A stretch of 64,000 nucleotides of DNA, taken from NCBI GenBank assembly GCA_025360815.1, contig JANYBL010000035.1, positions 1 to 64,000 of the forward strand, in the 5' to 3' direction. The first letter of the stretch is position 1. Each line of letters starts with the position of its first letter. This document shows positions 19,094 through 28,868 of the stretch, one piece after another. The position numbers and the translations under genes were made by a program. The stretch comes from Burkholderiales bacterium. GTDB lineage: Bacteria > Pseudomonadota > Gammaproteobacteria > Burkholderiales > Usitatibacteraceae. The notes beneath the pieces were generated by a model, which was not told where the DNA came from, searched no databases, and saw only the letters and a program-made list of their open reading frames with translations.

Positions 19094-20041
19094 ATGCAAC
19101 TCATTTTATTAAGTGGCCTTTCCGGCTCTGGCAAAAGCGTTGCAATTAAAGTGCTAGAGGACGCGGGCTATTTCGCGGTTGATAATTTACCTACCTCGCT
19201 CATCGCCTCGCTGGTGGCTTCACTGGTCGATAGTGTGACTAGAATTGCGATCAGCATCGATGCCCGCAGCGGCGAGAGCGTTGCAAGCTTGCCGACTACA
19301 GTGAGTGACCTCACTGCGCGTGGCGTAACGTGCAGCATCATCTATCTCGATGCTCACGACGATGCACTGCTTAGGCGATTTTCTGAAACCCGTCGCCCGC
19401 ATCCCTTGGCTGAGCGTATCACCGGCGGCGTAGCTGCCTGTATTGCCGAAGAGCGTCGCATGTTGGCCGAAATCGCCGAACTGGGTTTCCGGATCGATAC
19501 CTCGGACGCCAGCCCCAATGCGCTGCGCGGCTGGATTAAAGATTGGCTCAAGCTGGATCGTTCACGCATTGCGCTCACGTTTCAATCGTTTGGTTTTAAG
19601 CACGGTATTCCGCTCGATGCCGACTTTGTATTCGATGCGCGGTTTTTACCAAACCCGTATTACGACCCAAAGCTGCGCCCGCTCAGTGGCCGAGATGTGC
19701 CAGTGAAAGCGTTCATGGCGGCAGAGCCGAATGTGGAGCGTTTTACCAACGACATTGCCGAATTTATAATGCGCTGGCTACCGTCTTTCGCCCGCGACAA
19801 CCGCGCAGGTTTGATGATCGCAGTCGGCTGCACCGGTGGCCAACATCGATCAGTGCATATTGTGGAAGAGCTGGCGCAGCGGTTTAGCGCAGGGCGCCAA
19901 TTGTTGGTTCGCCATCGCGATGTGGCCGATGCTTTATCGACGATGGGTTCTATTGCCACTCCGACCGCAAATGTGCCGACGAACGCCACGATAAATGCCA
20001 CTCCAAATAAATCAGCAAAGCCTGAGAAGCCACCCCACTAG
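19094..20041 (+). CDS. rapZ: RNase adapter protein RapZ
   Basis: SGLSGSGKSVAIKVLEDAGYFAVDNLP; VGCTGGQHRSVHIVEEL. Confidence 0.95.
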   Translation: MQLILLSGLSGSGKSVAIKVLEDAGYFAVDNLPTSLIASLVASLVDSVTRIAISIDARSGESVASLPTTVSDLTARGVTCSIIYLDAHDDALLRRFSETRRPHPLAERITGGVAACIAEERRMLAEIAELGFRIDTSDASPNALRGWIKDWLKLDRSRIALTFQSFGFKHGIPLDADFVFDARFLPNPYYDPKLRPLSGRDVPVKAFMAAEPNVERFTNDIAEFIMRWLPSFARDNRAGLMIAVGCTGGQHRSVHIVEELAQRFSAGRQLLVRHRDVADALSTMGSIATPTANVPTNATINATPNKSAKPEKPPH

Positions 20042-20067
20042 CCACCGGCAAAGCGTGCCATGTTGGT

Positions 20068-20799
20068 TTGTCTTTTTCCCGTGCTGCATTTTTTATTCCA
20101 CGCCACAATTCAAGAAAGCATTTATTTTTGATCAAGTCGCTGTTAACTTCCGTATCGGAAACGCTACTTCAGCGTAACGAGCCAGCCACCGTTGAATTAC
20201 CCATTTTCCCGCTCGGTTCGGTGTTGTTCCCCGGTGGGACGATGGCGTTAAAAATTTTTGAAACACGCTATATGGATATGGCAAAAGCGTGCCTTAAAAA
20301 CGCACAACCATTCGGTATTGCGCTTATTGAGCAAGGCAACGAGGTTGGCACACCAGCATCGCCTCACCACATCGGCACCATCGCCCGCATTGACGACTGG
20401 GACATGCCTGATCTCGGTGTGTTGCGCGTCACCGTCAAAGGTGAGAGCCGGTTTAAAATTATCGAGCAGCGCACCGAAAAAAACGGCCTCATCATCGGCA
20501 TCGTTGAAATAGTCGCCGCTGACACCGTGAGCGATGGCGTAAAACCAGAAAGCACAAGCGGCAAGGCTAGTGATCAATTGCAAGCCTGCGCACAATTGTT
20601 GAAAATGGTGATGTCACAAAGCGGCCAATCGGCCGAAGAAGTGCAATTCGCCGACGCTAGTTGGGTCAGCTTTCGCGTTACGGAATTATTGCCGTTTAGC
20701 AGCGCCATCAAGCAAAAAATGCTGGAGCTGACCGATGCCGATATGCGTCTTGAAGTGCTGTTTCGCTTCTTGCGTGATCAGCAGTTGATTCGAGTGTAA
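20068..20799 (+). CDS. LON substrate-binding (N-terminal) domain protein
   Basis: LPIFPLGSVLFPGGTMALKIFETRYMDMAKACL; start uncertain. Confidence 0.85.
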   Translation: MSFSRAAFFIPRHNSRKHLFLIKSLLTSVSETLLQRNEPATVELPIFPLGSVLFPGGTMALKIFETRYMDMAKACLKNAQPFGIALIEQGNEVGTPASPHHIGTIARIDDWDMPDLGVLRVTVKGESRFKIIEQRTEKNGLIIGIVEIVAADTVSDGVKPESTSGKASDQLQACAQLLKMVMSQSGQSAEEVQFADASWVSFRVTELLPFSSAIKQKMLELTDADMRLEVLFRFLRDQQLIRV

Positions 20800-20967
20800 C
20801 GGATCGTTTTTAATATTTTTTAAACTACCATGTCCGCCAAGACGCACGGCAGACTTCAATGATGAGCCTCATGTGTGCGCGTTCATTTGCCTTGATGAGC
20901 TAAGGATTCGTCAGAGCAGTACAATATTTTATTATCGATATTGGCTTTATATTTTTGCAATTTTATT

Positions 20968-21825
20968 TTAATGGCTTGACAAGAAGTCTGCAGAACTAAG
21001 TACGTGATGCCAACCAAATTCAGGTTGATAGCCAAGCTTTAACTGAGCTTTTTCCGTTACATAAACGCGATCAATGGAACATGGCAGGAGCCAACCTAGT
21101 CTCTCGTAAGCTTGCGCCAAATCGGGACTGCGCTGGCGGAGAACAGTAGGCGCATCTCGCATGAGTTGATCACAGTCTGACTGCAAAAATGGGGTTTTAC
21201 CAGAAATGTTAAATACCTCGAAGTGATTTAGCGAGACCTTTAGCGCCAATGAAAAAGCATTAGCAACATCGCGCGCATCAACGCCGCGGTAGAGACGGTA
21301 GACGGCCATGTCGGGCAACGGTTCGGGGAAAGAGCGTGAGAACCGCAGCGCAATCGTGGCGAAATCATCGGCAAACGCCTCGCGGCACAGCGCTTCACCA
21401 GCTAGCTTTGTTTCATCATAAATGTCTTCGGCGACGGGGGTTAGGCTTTCAGTGACCCAAACGGCACGTTCATGCGAGCGCATCGCGCGGCCATAGACGG
21501 ATGTTGAGCTGGCCATTAAAAAACGCTTAACGCCACTATGCTTGGCAGCGTCAATTAAAGCGGCAGTACAGTCAACATTGGTACGATAAAAATCTGCGCG
21601 TGAATGTGTTGCGCGGTGCGGCGCGTGCAACGCGGCAAAATGTACAACCACATCTATACCAAGCAGATACGGCTCCCAATTTTTGATTTGCGTAATATCT
21701 GCCATGCTGGACGTGGTCGGGCCAGCCATCAGATCTATTCCGTACACTTCATTTTGTTTGCTGAGTACCGCCGCAACAGTTGCGCCAACTTTGGGTCCCG
21801 ACGAACCGGTGAATAAAATCTTCAC
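20968..21825 (-). CDS. NAD-dependent epimerase/dehydratase family protein
   Basis: N-terminal nucleotide-binding region MKILFTGSSGPKVGATVA; YDETKLAGEALCREAF (YxxxK). Confidence 0.85.
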   Translation of the reverse strand: MKILFTGSSGPKVGATVAAVLSKQNEVYGIDLMAGPTTSSMADITQIKNWEPYLLGIDVVVHFAALHAPHRATHSRADFYRTNVDCTAALIDAAKHSGVKRFLMASSTSVYGRAMRSHERAVWVTESLTPVAEDIYDETKLAGEALCREAFADDFATIALRFSRSFPEPLPDMAVYRLYRGVDARDVANAFSLALKVSLNHFEVFNISGKTPFLQSDCDQLMRDAPTVLRQRSPDLAQAYERLGWLLPCSIDRVYVTEKAQLKLGYQPEFGWHHVLSSADFLSSH

Positions 21826-21869
21826 GCAAATATCGCTCAGTTAAATAAGGGTTAGAAATACTTTTCTAG

Positions 21870-22220
21870 CTACTTCGCGGCCACAATTTGAATCTCGACC
21901 TTATAAGCAGGCCGCGCCAGTTTCGCTTCAACGGTGGCGCGAGGTGGCGTGTGGCCTTGCACCACCCAAGCATCCCATACGATATTCATCGCCGGAAAAT
22001 CGGCTAGATCGGCGATGTAAATGGTGGTGGATAAAATCTTCGTTTTATCGCTGCCTACCTCACTTAACAAACGATCAATCGCCGTCAACACTTGCTGTGT
22101 TTGGCCAGTGATGTCTGCCGTGGGATCTTCGGCCACTTGGCCTGCTAAGTAAATCGTATTGTTGTGGACGGCCATTTCGGAGAGGCGTTTGCCGACGTGA
22201 AAGCGCTCGATGGTGCTCAT
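21870..22220 (-). CDS. RidA family protein
   Basis: LAGQVAEDPTADITGQTQQVL...GHTPPRATVEAKLARPAYKVEIQIVA. Confidence 0.9.
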   Translation of the reverse strand: MSTIERFHVGKRLSEMAVHNNTIYLAGQVAEDPTADITGQTQQVLTAIDRLLSEVGSDKTKILSTTIYIADLADFPAMNIVWDAWVVQGHTPPRATVEAKLARPAYKVEIQIVAAK

Positions 22221-22247
22221 GGTTTTCCCCAGTTTAAATTTTAAAAA

Positions 22248-22841
22248 TTATAAAAGCCGTTTGATATCAGCAGCAATTTTATCTGCCGTTAATCCGTAAT
22301 TCATGAAGAGCCGCAACCGGCCTTGCGGATCAAACACTAGCGTGCCTGCGCTGTGATCCATGCTGTAGCTGTCGGGGGTTTTGCCGGGCACTTCGCGGTA
22401 GATAATTTTGAAATCCTTGGCGACTTTTGCCGTTGCCGCAGCATCACCATAAAGCCCCAAAAAGCTTGGGTTAAATGAGGGAACGTATTGGCTCAGCAGG
22501 GTGGGTGTATCGCGCTTAGGGTCAATAGTGATGAATAATACCTGCAGCTTATCGCTGTCTTTGCCAATTAGCTGCATCGCTTGTTTCATCTCTGACAAAG
22601 TAGTTGGGCATACATCAGGGCATTGGGTGAAGCCAAAAAATATCGCTACCGCCTTGCCGCGAAAATCCGCCATGGTGCGGGGCTTCCCGGTGTGATCAGT
22701 AAGCCGAAAATCATCGCCGTAGCCTGCTATGCCGGTAATGTCAACGGCATTGAAGGTTGGTTTTGCCGGCTCGCAGCCGGCCAGTAAAAATGTGGTGGAA
22801 ACTAACAGGGCATGAAGAAAAAGCGCAGAAACAAATTTCAT
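22248..22841 (-). CDS. SCO1/SenC family copper chaperone for cytochrome oxidase
   Basis: FFGFTQCPDVCPTTLSEM CxxxC motif; DHSAGTLVFDP. Confidence 0.93.
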   Translation of the reverse strand: MKFVSALFLHALLVSTTFLLAGCEPAKPTFNAVDITGIAGYGDDFRLTDHTGKPRTMADFRGKAVAIFFGFTQCPDVCPTTLSEMKQAMQLIGKDSDKLQVLFITIDPKRDTPTLLSQYVPSFNPSFLGLYGDAAATAKVAKDFKIIYREVPGKTPDSYSMDHSAGTLVFDPQGRLRLFMNYGLTADKIAADIKRLL

Positions 22842-22853
22842 TGCAATCTTAAA

Positions 22854-23774
22854 TTAACGCGTGAGTAATCGTGTGAACAGCGGTGCATAGTGATCAACCA
22901 GCAATGCGGCGAACAATAGCGACAAATACAAAATCGAATAGGCGAATGTTTTCTTCGATAGCGCATCACTATATTTTCGGTAGAGCTTCACAGCAAGGTA
23001 AACGAAATAAGCATTAAGCAGCGTCACAGACACTAAATAGATCACCCCGGACATGCCAATCGCCACGGGCAGCAAGGTGCAAGCCACCATGATGAAAGTG
23101 TAGAGTAGTAGGTGCAATTGCGTGAAGGCCGTTCCGTGTGTAACAGGCAACATGGGTAAGCCTGCTTTGGCATATTCGTTTTTACGATACAAAGCGAGCG
23201 CCCAAAAATGCGGCGGGGTCCAAGCAAAAATAATTAAGAACAACAGCATTGATTCGGGCGACACCACATTTGCTACAGCCGCCCACCCAAGAATCGGTGG
23301 CATCGCGCCGGATGCGCCACCGATGACGATATTTTGTGGGGTGGCGGGTTTTAAAATAATCGTGTAGATGACCGCATAGCCCACAAAGGTGGCGAGCGTC
23401 AGCCACATGGTGAGCACGTTTACAAATTGATAGAGGACCAGCAAACCTAAGCCACCGACGATGCCCGCCAGCAGCAGAATTTGCCAAGTTCGGATCGAGC
23501 CCACCACGGTTGGCCGAGCGCGGGTGCGGGCCATTTTTTTATCAATCTGCTGCTCAACCAAACAGTTGAACGCCGCCGCCGCACTGGCGATCAGCCAAAT
23601 GCCGAACGTTGCTTTTAGCATCAGGGGCACGTCCCAAGGAATGCCCGCCGGATAAGCCAGCATCATGCCGATGATCGCCGTGAAAACGATCAACGCATTT
23701 ACGCGCGGCTTCGTGAGAGTGATAAATTGCACCAAGATATTCGGCTGGGCAATATTGAGAATTTGTTCCTGCAT
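22854..23774 (-). CDS. ctaB: Heme o synthase (protoheme IX farnesyltransferase)
   Basis: [24 protein letters not shown]; synteny with ctaA. Confidence 0.95.
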   Translation of the reverse strand: MQEQILNIAQPNILVQFITLTKPRVNALIVFTAIIGMMLAYPAGIPWDVPLMLKATFGIWLIASAAAAFNCLVEQQIDKKMARTRARPTVVGSIRTWQILLLAGIVGGLGLLVLYQFVNVLTMWLTLATFVGYAVIYTIILKPATPQNIVIGGASGAMPPILGWAAVANVVSPESMLLFLIIFAWTPPHFWALALYRKNEYAKAGLPMLPVTHGTAFTQLHLLLYTFIMVACTLLPVAIGMSGVIYLVSVTLLNAYFVYLAVKLYRKYSDALSKKTFAYSILYLSLLFAALLVDHYAPLFTRLLTR

Positions 23775-23809
23775 TTTACAAGCCTTTGGGTTGATTCCTT
23801 GCCGCAATT

Positions 23810-24937
23810 TTAGGTTGTTACCTTACCTTGCTCTGCCAACGATGCGGACATCCGCAAATTAATCACCAACAACCAAGCAAACAGCATCGCTGCCATCCCG
23901 TTATGCCCAACCGCCACAGCAATCGGCAGGCTAAACCAGACGTTACTCAATCCCAAGGCAATTTGCGCACCCAGCATGGCAAACAACATGCGTGCAGCTT
24001 TTTTACCTTCGGCAATCTGGATGAGTTTCCAAGCAAAACTGCCCACCACCAGCAACGCGATCATGGCGCCAACTCGATGCGCCCAATGTATTGCCGTCAG
24101 TGCATCAAGAGTCAATAACGCGCCATCTGGGCCGATGCCAAGCGGACGAATAATGTGAAATGCATTAGCAAAATCCATCGATGGCGCAACCTCACCATGA
24201 CATAGTGGCAGGTCAGTGCAGGCTAAGGCAGCGTAATTGGTACTAACCCAGCCACCGAGCGCAATCTGCCCAAACAGGACTACCGACGCAATCAATCCAA
24301 ATACACGAACACCGTTACTCGCCATTATACCGACAGCCCATTTTATGGGGGTTAGAGGAAGTGTGGCGGCTGATTGCCGTGATTGTTGCCAAAGCAGCCA
24401 CGTCAGTAACGATAAAATCGTAATGCCGCCCAGTAGATGTGATGTGACGATTGCGGGCTTCAACAGCAGCGTCACTGTCCATGCGCCGAGCGCCGCCTGA
24501 AAAATTACCGCGCAGGCCAGTAGAGTAGGAAGGGCTGGAGATTGGCCCCAGAAGCGGCGATTGCGCCATGCTGCCAACATGATAGCGGCAATCAACGCGC
24601 CGACAACCATCGCCAAGTAGCGGTGGACCATTTCTTTCCAAGCCTTCGCCATCGATACCGATCCGCCAGGCTGCGCGGCTTCCGCCGCGCTAATTTCTTC
24701 TACCGAATGATGCGGCGTCAGGTTGCCATAACAACCCGGCCAATCGGGGCAGCCCAAACCCGCGTCGGATAAGCGCACATACGCACCGAGGACGATTAGA
24801 ACAAACGTTGCGACGGTGGTGATCGCTACAAGTTTGCGATATTTTATTTGGTCGCGCTGCACCCATAAAAACACGCCGACGATAATTGCTAGGACGATGA
24901 TGCCGATGATGCCGTGTTCAATGCCACTCATTTTCAT
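23810..24937 (-). CDS. ctaA: Heme A synthase
   Basis: [33 protein letters not shown]. Confidence 0.95.
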   Translation of the reverse strand: MKMSGIEHGIIGIIVLAIIVGVFLWVQRDQIKYRKLVAITTVATFVLIVLGAYVRLSDAGLGCPDWPGCYGNLTPHHSVEEISAAEAAQPGGSVSMAKAWKEMVHRYLAMVVGALIAAIMLAAWRNRRFWGQSPALPTLLACAVIFQAALGAWTVTLLLKPAIVTSHLLGGITILSLLTWLLWQQSRQSAATLPLTPIKWAVGIMASNGVRVFGLIASVVLFGQIALGGWVSTNYAALACTDLPLCHGEVAPSMDFANAFHIIRPLGIGPDGALLTLDALTAIHWAHRVGAMIALLVVGSFAWKLIQIAEGKKAARMLFAMLGAQIALGLSNVWFSLPIAVAVGHNGMAAMLFAWLLVINLRMSASLAEQGKVTT

Positions 24938-25016
24938 GATTCAGTTGCTCGTTCGGTTTGGTTTGGCTTGGTTATATTTAATTTAAATTAAATTGTCGCG
25001 TCGTTCGATTGCTGGG

Positions 25017-25622
25017 TTAGCCGATTTGTGACGCTTTCAGTACTTTCTGAAAATCTGACGACATTCGTTTGATGTCAGGATCGGCGCTGTAGCGGATAAA
25101 AATATTACCGATGGTATCTACCCCGTAAATGGCGTCATCCGTATTGCGTGCAGACACCGAGCCGGTTTCATTTTTTGCAGTTGTTTTTGGCAATGCCGCC
25201 AACCACGGCGATGATTTAGCCGAAATCCAAATTGTGCCCACAAACTGCTTTTGCAGAGCGTCACTTGGCATCACATCATCGTCTACCAGCACCACGCGCA
25301 GCACGCGATCCTGTTCGCGCCCAATGACGAGCCTTGCCTGACGCATGGCGTACAGCTTTTTCTGGCAGGCTGCTTCACAGGCACCGCTGTCACGCGTGAG
25401 CATGAGCCATTTACCGCGCAGGGCACGTTCGGCAACCTCTTTGTCGGCACCGTCAGCGTTGAGGTAAGCGAGCTTCGCTTCAGGCAGCGTCATAACAGGT
25501 GAAAGCAACTCGCCGTAGTTATTGGTTTTTGTCGGCGTCCAAAAAAAGAACGCGATGGTGGAACCGACAAATGGAATGGAGAAAATTAAAAATATCAACA
25601 CAAATTTTTGGCGCGGCGACAT
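25017..25622 (-). CDS. Cytochrome oxidase-cluster membrane-anchored protein, SCO/thioredoxin-like (unnamed family)
   Basis: N-terminal TM, SGACEAACQKKLYAMRQ CxxxC; located between ctaA and SURF1. Confidence 0.6.
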   Translation of the reverse strand: MSPRQKFVLIFLIFSIPFVGSTIAFFFWTPTKTNNYGELLSPVMTLPEAKLAYLNADGADKEVAERALRGKWLMLTRDSGACEAACQKKLYAMRQARLVIGREQDRVLRVVLVDDDVMPSDALQKQFVGTIWISAKSSPWLAALPKTTAKNETGSVSARNTDDAIYGVDTIGNIFIRYSADPDIKRMSSDFQKVLKASQIG

Positions 25623-25653
25623 GAAAGTTCCGATAAAGATTTTGGTTAGCGAT

Positions 25654-26427
25654 CTATAAAGCTGATGGGACGGATGGCTTGGGCGGTGGGCGGATGGGCG
25701 TGAATTTTAAATTCAACCCAATCCAAAGCGCTAAGAGGGTAGCCGACAACGAATACCACGTCAGCATGTACTCGACATGCTTGTCTACGCCAGCATTTGG
25801 CTGCTCCGAAAGCGGCTTCAGGCCTTGTAAGGCATCGGGTTTGGTATCTGATGCGAGCAATACAATCGGAAGAACATCGAGCTTCATTTGCTGCTGATAA
25901 CGCGCGATGGTAAGGTTTTGCCAAACGGCACCGTCAACAGCGGCATTCGATAATTCCAAAAAATGCGCATTGGGGATAACCGCCAAGCCGCGCACTTCAA
26001 TCTCGCCGGCTGGCGCGGTGACGGTGGGCGGATTTGGGTAGCCCGCTGTTCGCGGCAGCCACCCGCGATTGACTAGCACGTAGGCATTGCTGCCGCTCAG
26101 CCGCAACGGTGTGATGACGTGATAACCGACGCCACCGGTGCGGACATCATCGGTTTTATTGTCTAAGAAAATTTGACCATCCACACTGAATGTACCGCGT
26201 GCAATGGCGCGGCGATAGCGGATCGCCGTGCCGTCGCGCTGCGTAGCATCCAGCGCCAGCGCAGGGGCTGCTGTGCGTTGAGTGAACTCGGCTTGCAAGG
26301 TTCGTTTCTGCCCGGCACGCCCTTGCTGCCACCACGCCAAGTAGAGTGTCAGCGACACCATTGCCAGCGCCGCTAGTGTGGGCACAAGGCGAGGTGAAAA
26401 TTGGAGGCGGTGTTGCGTGATGAACAT
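25654..26427 (-). CDS. SURF1 family cytochrome oxidase assembly protein
   Basis: YHVITPLRLSGSNAYVLVNRGWLPR; C-terminal YMLTWYSLSATLLALWIGL. Confidence 0.9.
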   Translation of the reverse strand: MFITQHRLQFSPRLVPTLAALAMVSLTLYLAWWQQGRAGQKRTLQAEFTQRTAAPALALDATQRDGTAIRYRRAIARGTFSVDGQIFLDNKTDDVRTGGVGYHVITPLRLSGSNAYVLVNRGWLPRTAGYPNPPTVTAPAGEIEVRGLAVIPNAHFLELSNAAVDGAVWQNLTIARYQQQMKLDVLPIVLLASDTKPDALQGLKPLSEQPNAGVDKHVEYMLTWYSLSATLLALWIGLNLKFTPIRPPPKPSVPSAL

Positions 26428-26618
26428 GAATCTATTAAATTTCAAAGAGTGCGGAGTTGGCCGGTAGCGATCAGCGGTTTGCATTTGGCGGTTAGAACCG
26501 TGAAGCGACAGCCACACGCTACAATAGCGGCTTATTTGTCGCGTAGGCTTGCCCGTTCCAGCCTGAGTTTGACAGCGTGCGCCGCGATAAATTCGCCCGT
26601 TATTTTGTTTAGGATTTT

Positions 26619-26813
26619 TTGGAAATGAAAATTGTAATTGCGGTATTACTACTGTTGGTGGTGGTGAGTTTGTTCACCAGCTTGTACTTTATGTATAAAG
26701 ATAAAGGCAATTCCAAACGGGTTGTGAACGCACTCACGATTCGGGTTGGGCTATCGATTACGATCATCGTGATTCTGATTGGCAGCTATTTTCTGGGTTT
26801 GATTCCGCGTTAA
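26619..26813 (+). CDS. Twin-transmembrane protein (DUF2909-like)
   Basis: Two predicted TM helices, 64 aa, conserved position between SURF1 and cox subunit III. Confidence 0.7.
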   Translation: MEMKIVIAVLLLLVVVSLFTSLYFMYKDKGNSKRVVNALTIRVGLSITIIVILIGSYFLGLIPR

Positions 26814-26894
26814 TACCTATAGTCGGCGTCGCGTGTTCGGCAGACCGTTCATTTGTTTCGCTGTTTTATGCCTGCCCCACTCACGAATCCCGCT

Positions 26895-26932
26895 CGAAGA
26901 AAGGGCCGCACCTGCGTGCGGCCCTTTCTTCG
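26895..26932. terminator. Bidirectional intrinsic terminator between convergent genes
   Basis: 16-bp perfect stem CGAAGAAAGGGCCGCA / TGCGGCCCTTTCTTCG, 6-nt loop. Confidence 0.85.
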
Positions 26933-26960
26933 GTCACTACTCAGCAAGCGGTTCTGGGAA

Positions 26961-27827
26961 TTACACGAAGACGTAAACGAACAAAAACAAGCCTAGCCAC
27001 ACCACGTCCACAAAGTGCCAATACCACGCGACGGCCTCAAATCCAAAATGGCTGTCGGGTTTGAAATGGCCTTTAATACAACGAAACAAGATTACCGTCA
27101 GCATGATCGCGCCGAGGGTAACGTGAAAGCCGTGAAAACCCGTCAACATAAAGAAGGTTGAGCCAAAAATGCCAGACGTGAGCTTGAGGTTCAATTCGCT
27201 GTAAGCATGGGCGTATTCAAAGATTTGGAAACCCAAAAACGTGAAGCCGAGGGCAACTGTTGCAAACAGGCCGGCGATCACTTGGCTGCGGTGGCCAGCC
27301 TTGAGAGCGTGGTGCGCCCAAGTTAGCGTCACGCCTGAAGACAACAACAAAATGGTATTGAGTAGTGGTACGCCCCAAGGGCCCATGGCAACAAAATCGT
27401 TTACAGGGTTCTTCTCGAGATACGGCCCAACCGTTGGCCAAACAGCGCTATAGCCTTCCCAAAGCAGGGCGTTTTCTTGATCGGCTAGCCAAGGCACTGA
27501 AAACACGCGCGCGTAGTACAATGCGCCAAAAAAAGCGGCAAAAAACATGACTTCCGAAAAAATAAACCAGCTCATGCTCCAACGGAACGAAGTGTCAACT
27601 TGCTCGTTGTACATGCCGGATTCGCTTTCACCGATCACTTGTCCAAACCAACCGAATAACATGTAAACCAGAATTGCGAAGCCGATCGCCATCGATGTCC
27701 ATCCATAGGGCTGAATATGATTCATCACCATCGCGCCGCCCGAGGCAAAAAACAATAATGCAACCGAGCCGACGAGCGGCCATTTTGAAGGGGGGGCAAA
27801 ATAATATCCGCCGGTTACTGCAGTCAT
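26961..27827 (-). CDS. ctaE: Cytochrome c oxidase subunit III
   Basis: YYFAPPSKWPLVGSVALL; FFMLTGFHGFHVTLG; WHFVDVVWLGLF. Confidence 0.95.
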   Translation of the reverse strand: MTAVTGGYYFAPPSKWPLVGSVALLFFASGGAMVMNHIQPYGWTSMAIGFAILVYMLFGWFGQVIGESESGMYNEQVDTSFRWSMSWFIFSEVMFFAAFFGALYYARVFSVPWLADQENALLWEGYSAVWPTVGPYLEKNPVNDFVAMGPWGVPLLNTILLLSSGVTLTWAHHALKAGHRSQVIAGLFATVALGFTFLGFQIFEYAHAYSELNLKLTSGIFGSTFFMLTGFHGFHVTLGAIMLTVILFRCIKGHFKPDSHFGFEAVAWYWHFVDVVWLGLFLFVYVFV

Positions 27828-27881
27828 GGAGTTACTCCTAATAGTTGCTTTGTTATCGTCGAGACAACCGATGTCAAACCA

Positions 27882-28058
27882 TTATTTTGCGGTTAAAAAC
27901 CGCACCAAAAAAACCAAGCTCAACACAAATACCAATACACAAACCAACCCCGCGGCCGCAATTTGCCAGAGCTTTAATTTTGCGCGATCCTCGTCGTAAC
28001 CTCTACTGCTGCGAATCCCAAAAAACGACCACAATACCGCTTTAAGCGCATCAAACAT
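27882..28058 (-). CDS. DUF2970-like small membrane protein (not in supplied ORF track)
   Basis: Read by hand: MFDALKAVLWSFFGIRSSRGYDEDRAKLKLWQIAAAGLVCVLVFVLSLVFLVRFLTAK*; start overlaps the ctaG stop. Confidence 0.75.
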   Translation of the reverse strand: MFDALKAVLWSFFGIRSSRGYDEDRAKLKLWQIAAAGLVCVLVFVLSLVFLVRFLTAK

Positions 28059-28696
28059 TATGGCGCTTTCTTCAGATTGCCCGCGCTTAAGTTGGTTGCA
28101 GCTTCGCTGTCATTCACTCTAAAAAATGTGTACGACAACGCAATAGCACCGATATCTTTCGGGATATTCGCGGCCACATAAAATGTTACCGGCATATCTC
28201 GCGTTTCCCCGGCTTGGAGCGTCTGATTACTGAAACAAAAACATTCGATCTTATTGAAATACAAACCACCTTCAATGGGCGCAAAGCTCGGAACGGCTCG
28301 ACCTGTTGTGGCATACGGCAAAGTGTTGGTCACCCGATAATTAATGGTCATTTTTGCACCGGGATTGACATCCACATGCTTTTCAACGGGTACAAAATTC
28401 CATGCAAAATTTGTATTTAAATTAGCAACAAAATCAATGGCTATTAAACGCGATGTATCAACCTGCGTATTTTCAGCCATTGCCCTTGTTGCGGTTATGC
28501 CCAGCACTTTACAAATTTGCTTGTATAGCGGCACCATCGATGCACAAAAAAATAACATCACGGGCACGATCAACAAAAGCTTGTAAAGCATGATTCGGTT
28601 ATTGCGCTCGACCTCGGTACGATCTACCGCCTGAACCAAAGCGCCTGCCATCCCATTCGAATCCAAACTTGCCCCATTGTTTGTACTCATGCTCAT
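28058..28696 (-). CDS. ctaG: Cytochrome c oxidase assembly protein CtaG/Cox11
   Basis: NRIMLYKLLLIVPVMLFFCASMVPLYKQICK; FNKIECFCFSNQTLQAGE. Confidence 0.95.
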   Translation of the reverse strand: MSMSTNNGASLDSNGMAGALVQAVDRTEVERNNRIMLYKLLLIVPVMLFFCASMVPLYKQICKVLGITATRAMAENTQVDTSRLIAIDFVANLNTNFAWNFVPVEKHVDVNPGAKMTINYRVTNTLPYATTGRAVPSFAPIEGGLYFNKIECFCFSNQTLQAGETRDMPVTFYVAANIPKDIGAIALSYTFFRVNDSEAATNLSAGNLKKAP

Positions 28697-28833
28697 TTGG
28701 AGAATCCCGCAAAATTGAACAAAGTATAAACAAACACGGCAATAACCCACGTAAGCAGAATTGCGAGCGTAATGTATTTGCCACGCGGGTTCGGCTTGTT
28801 TTGTTGTTGGTTGCTTGGTTGTTCCGGATGCAT
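28693..28833 (-). CDS. Cytochrome oxidase small assembly-type protein, 46 aa (not in supplied ORF track)
   Basis: Read by hand: MHPEQPSNQQQNKPNPRGKYITLAILLTWVIAVFVYTLFNFAGFSK*; stop overlaps ctaG start (ATGA). Confidence 0.7.
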   Translation of the reverse strand: MHPEQPSNQQQNKPNPRGKYITLAILLTWVIAVFVYTLFNFAGFSK

Positions 28834-28868
28834 TGGGACGCTAACTGAGTCGCTTTATTAACTTAAAA

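Noticed and set aside
17489-20041. ptsN-hprK-rapZ group as a special PTS system
   Set aside because: Known arrangement in betaproteobacteria downstream of rpoN-hpf
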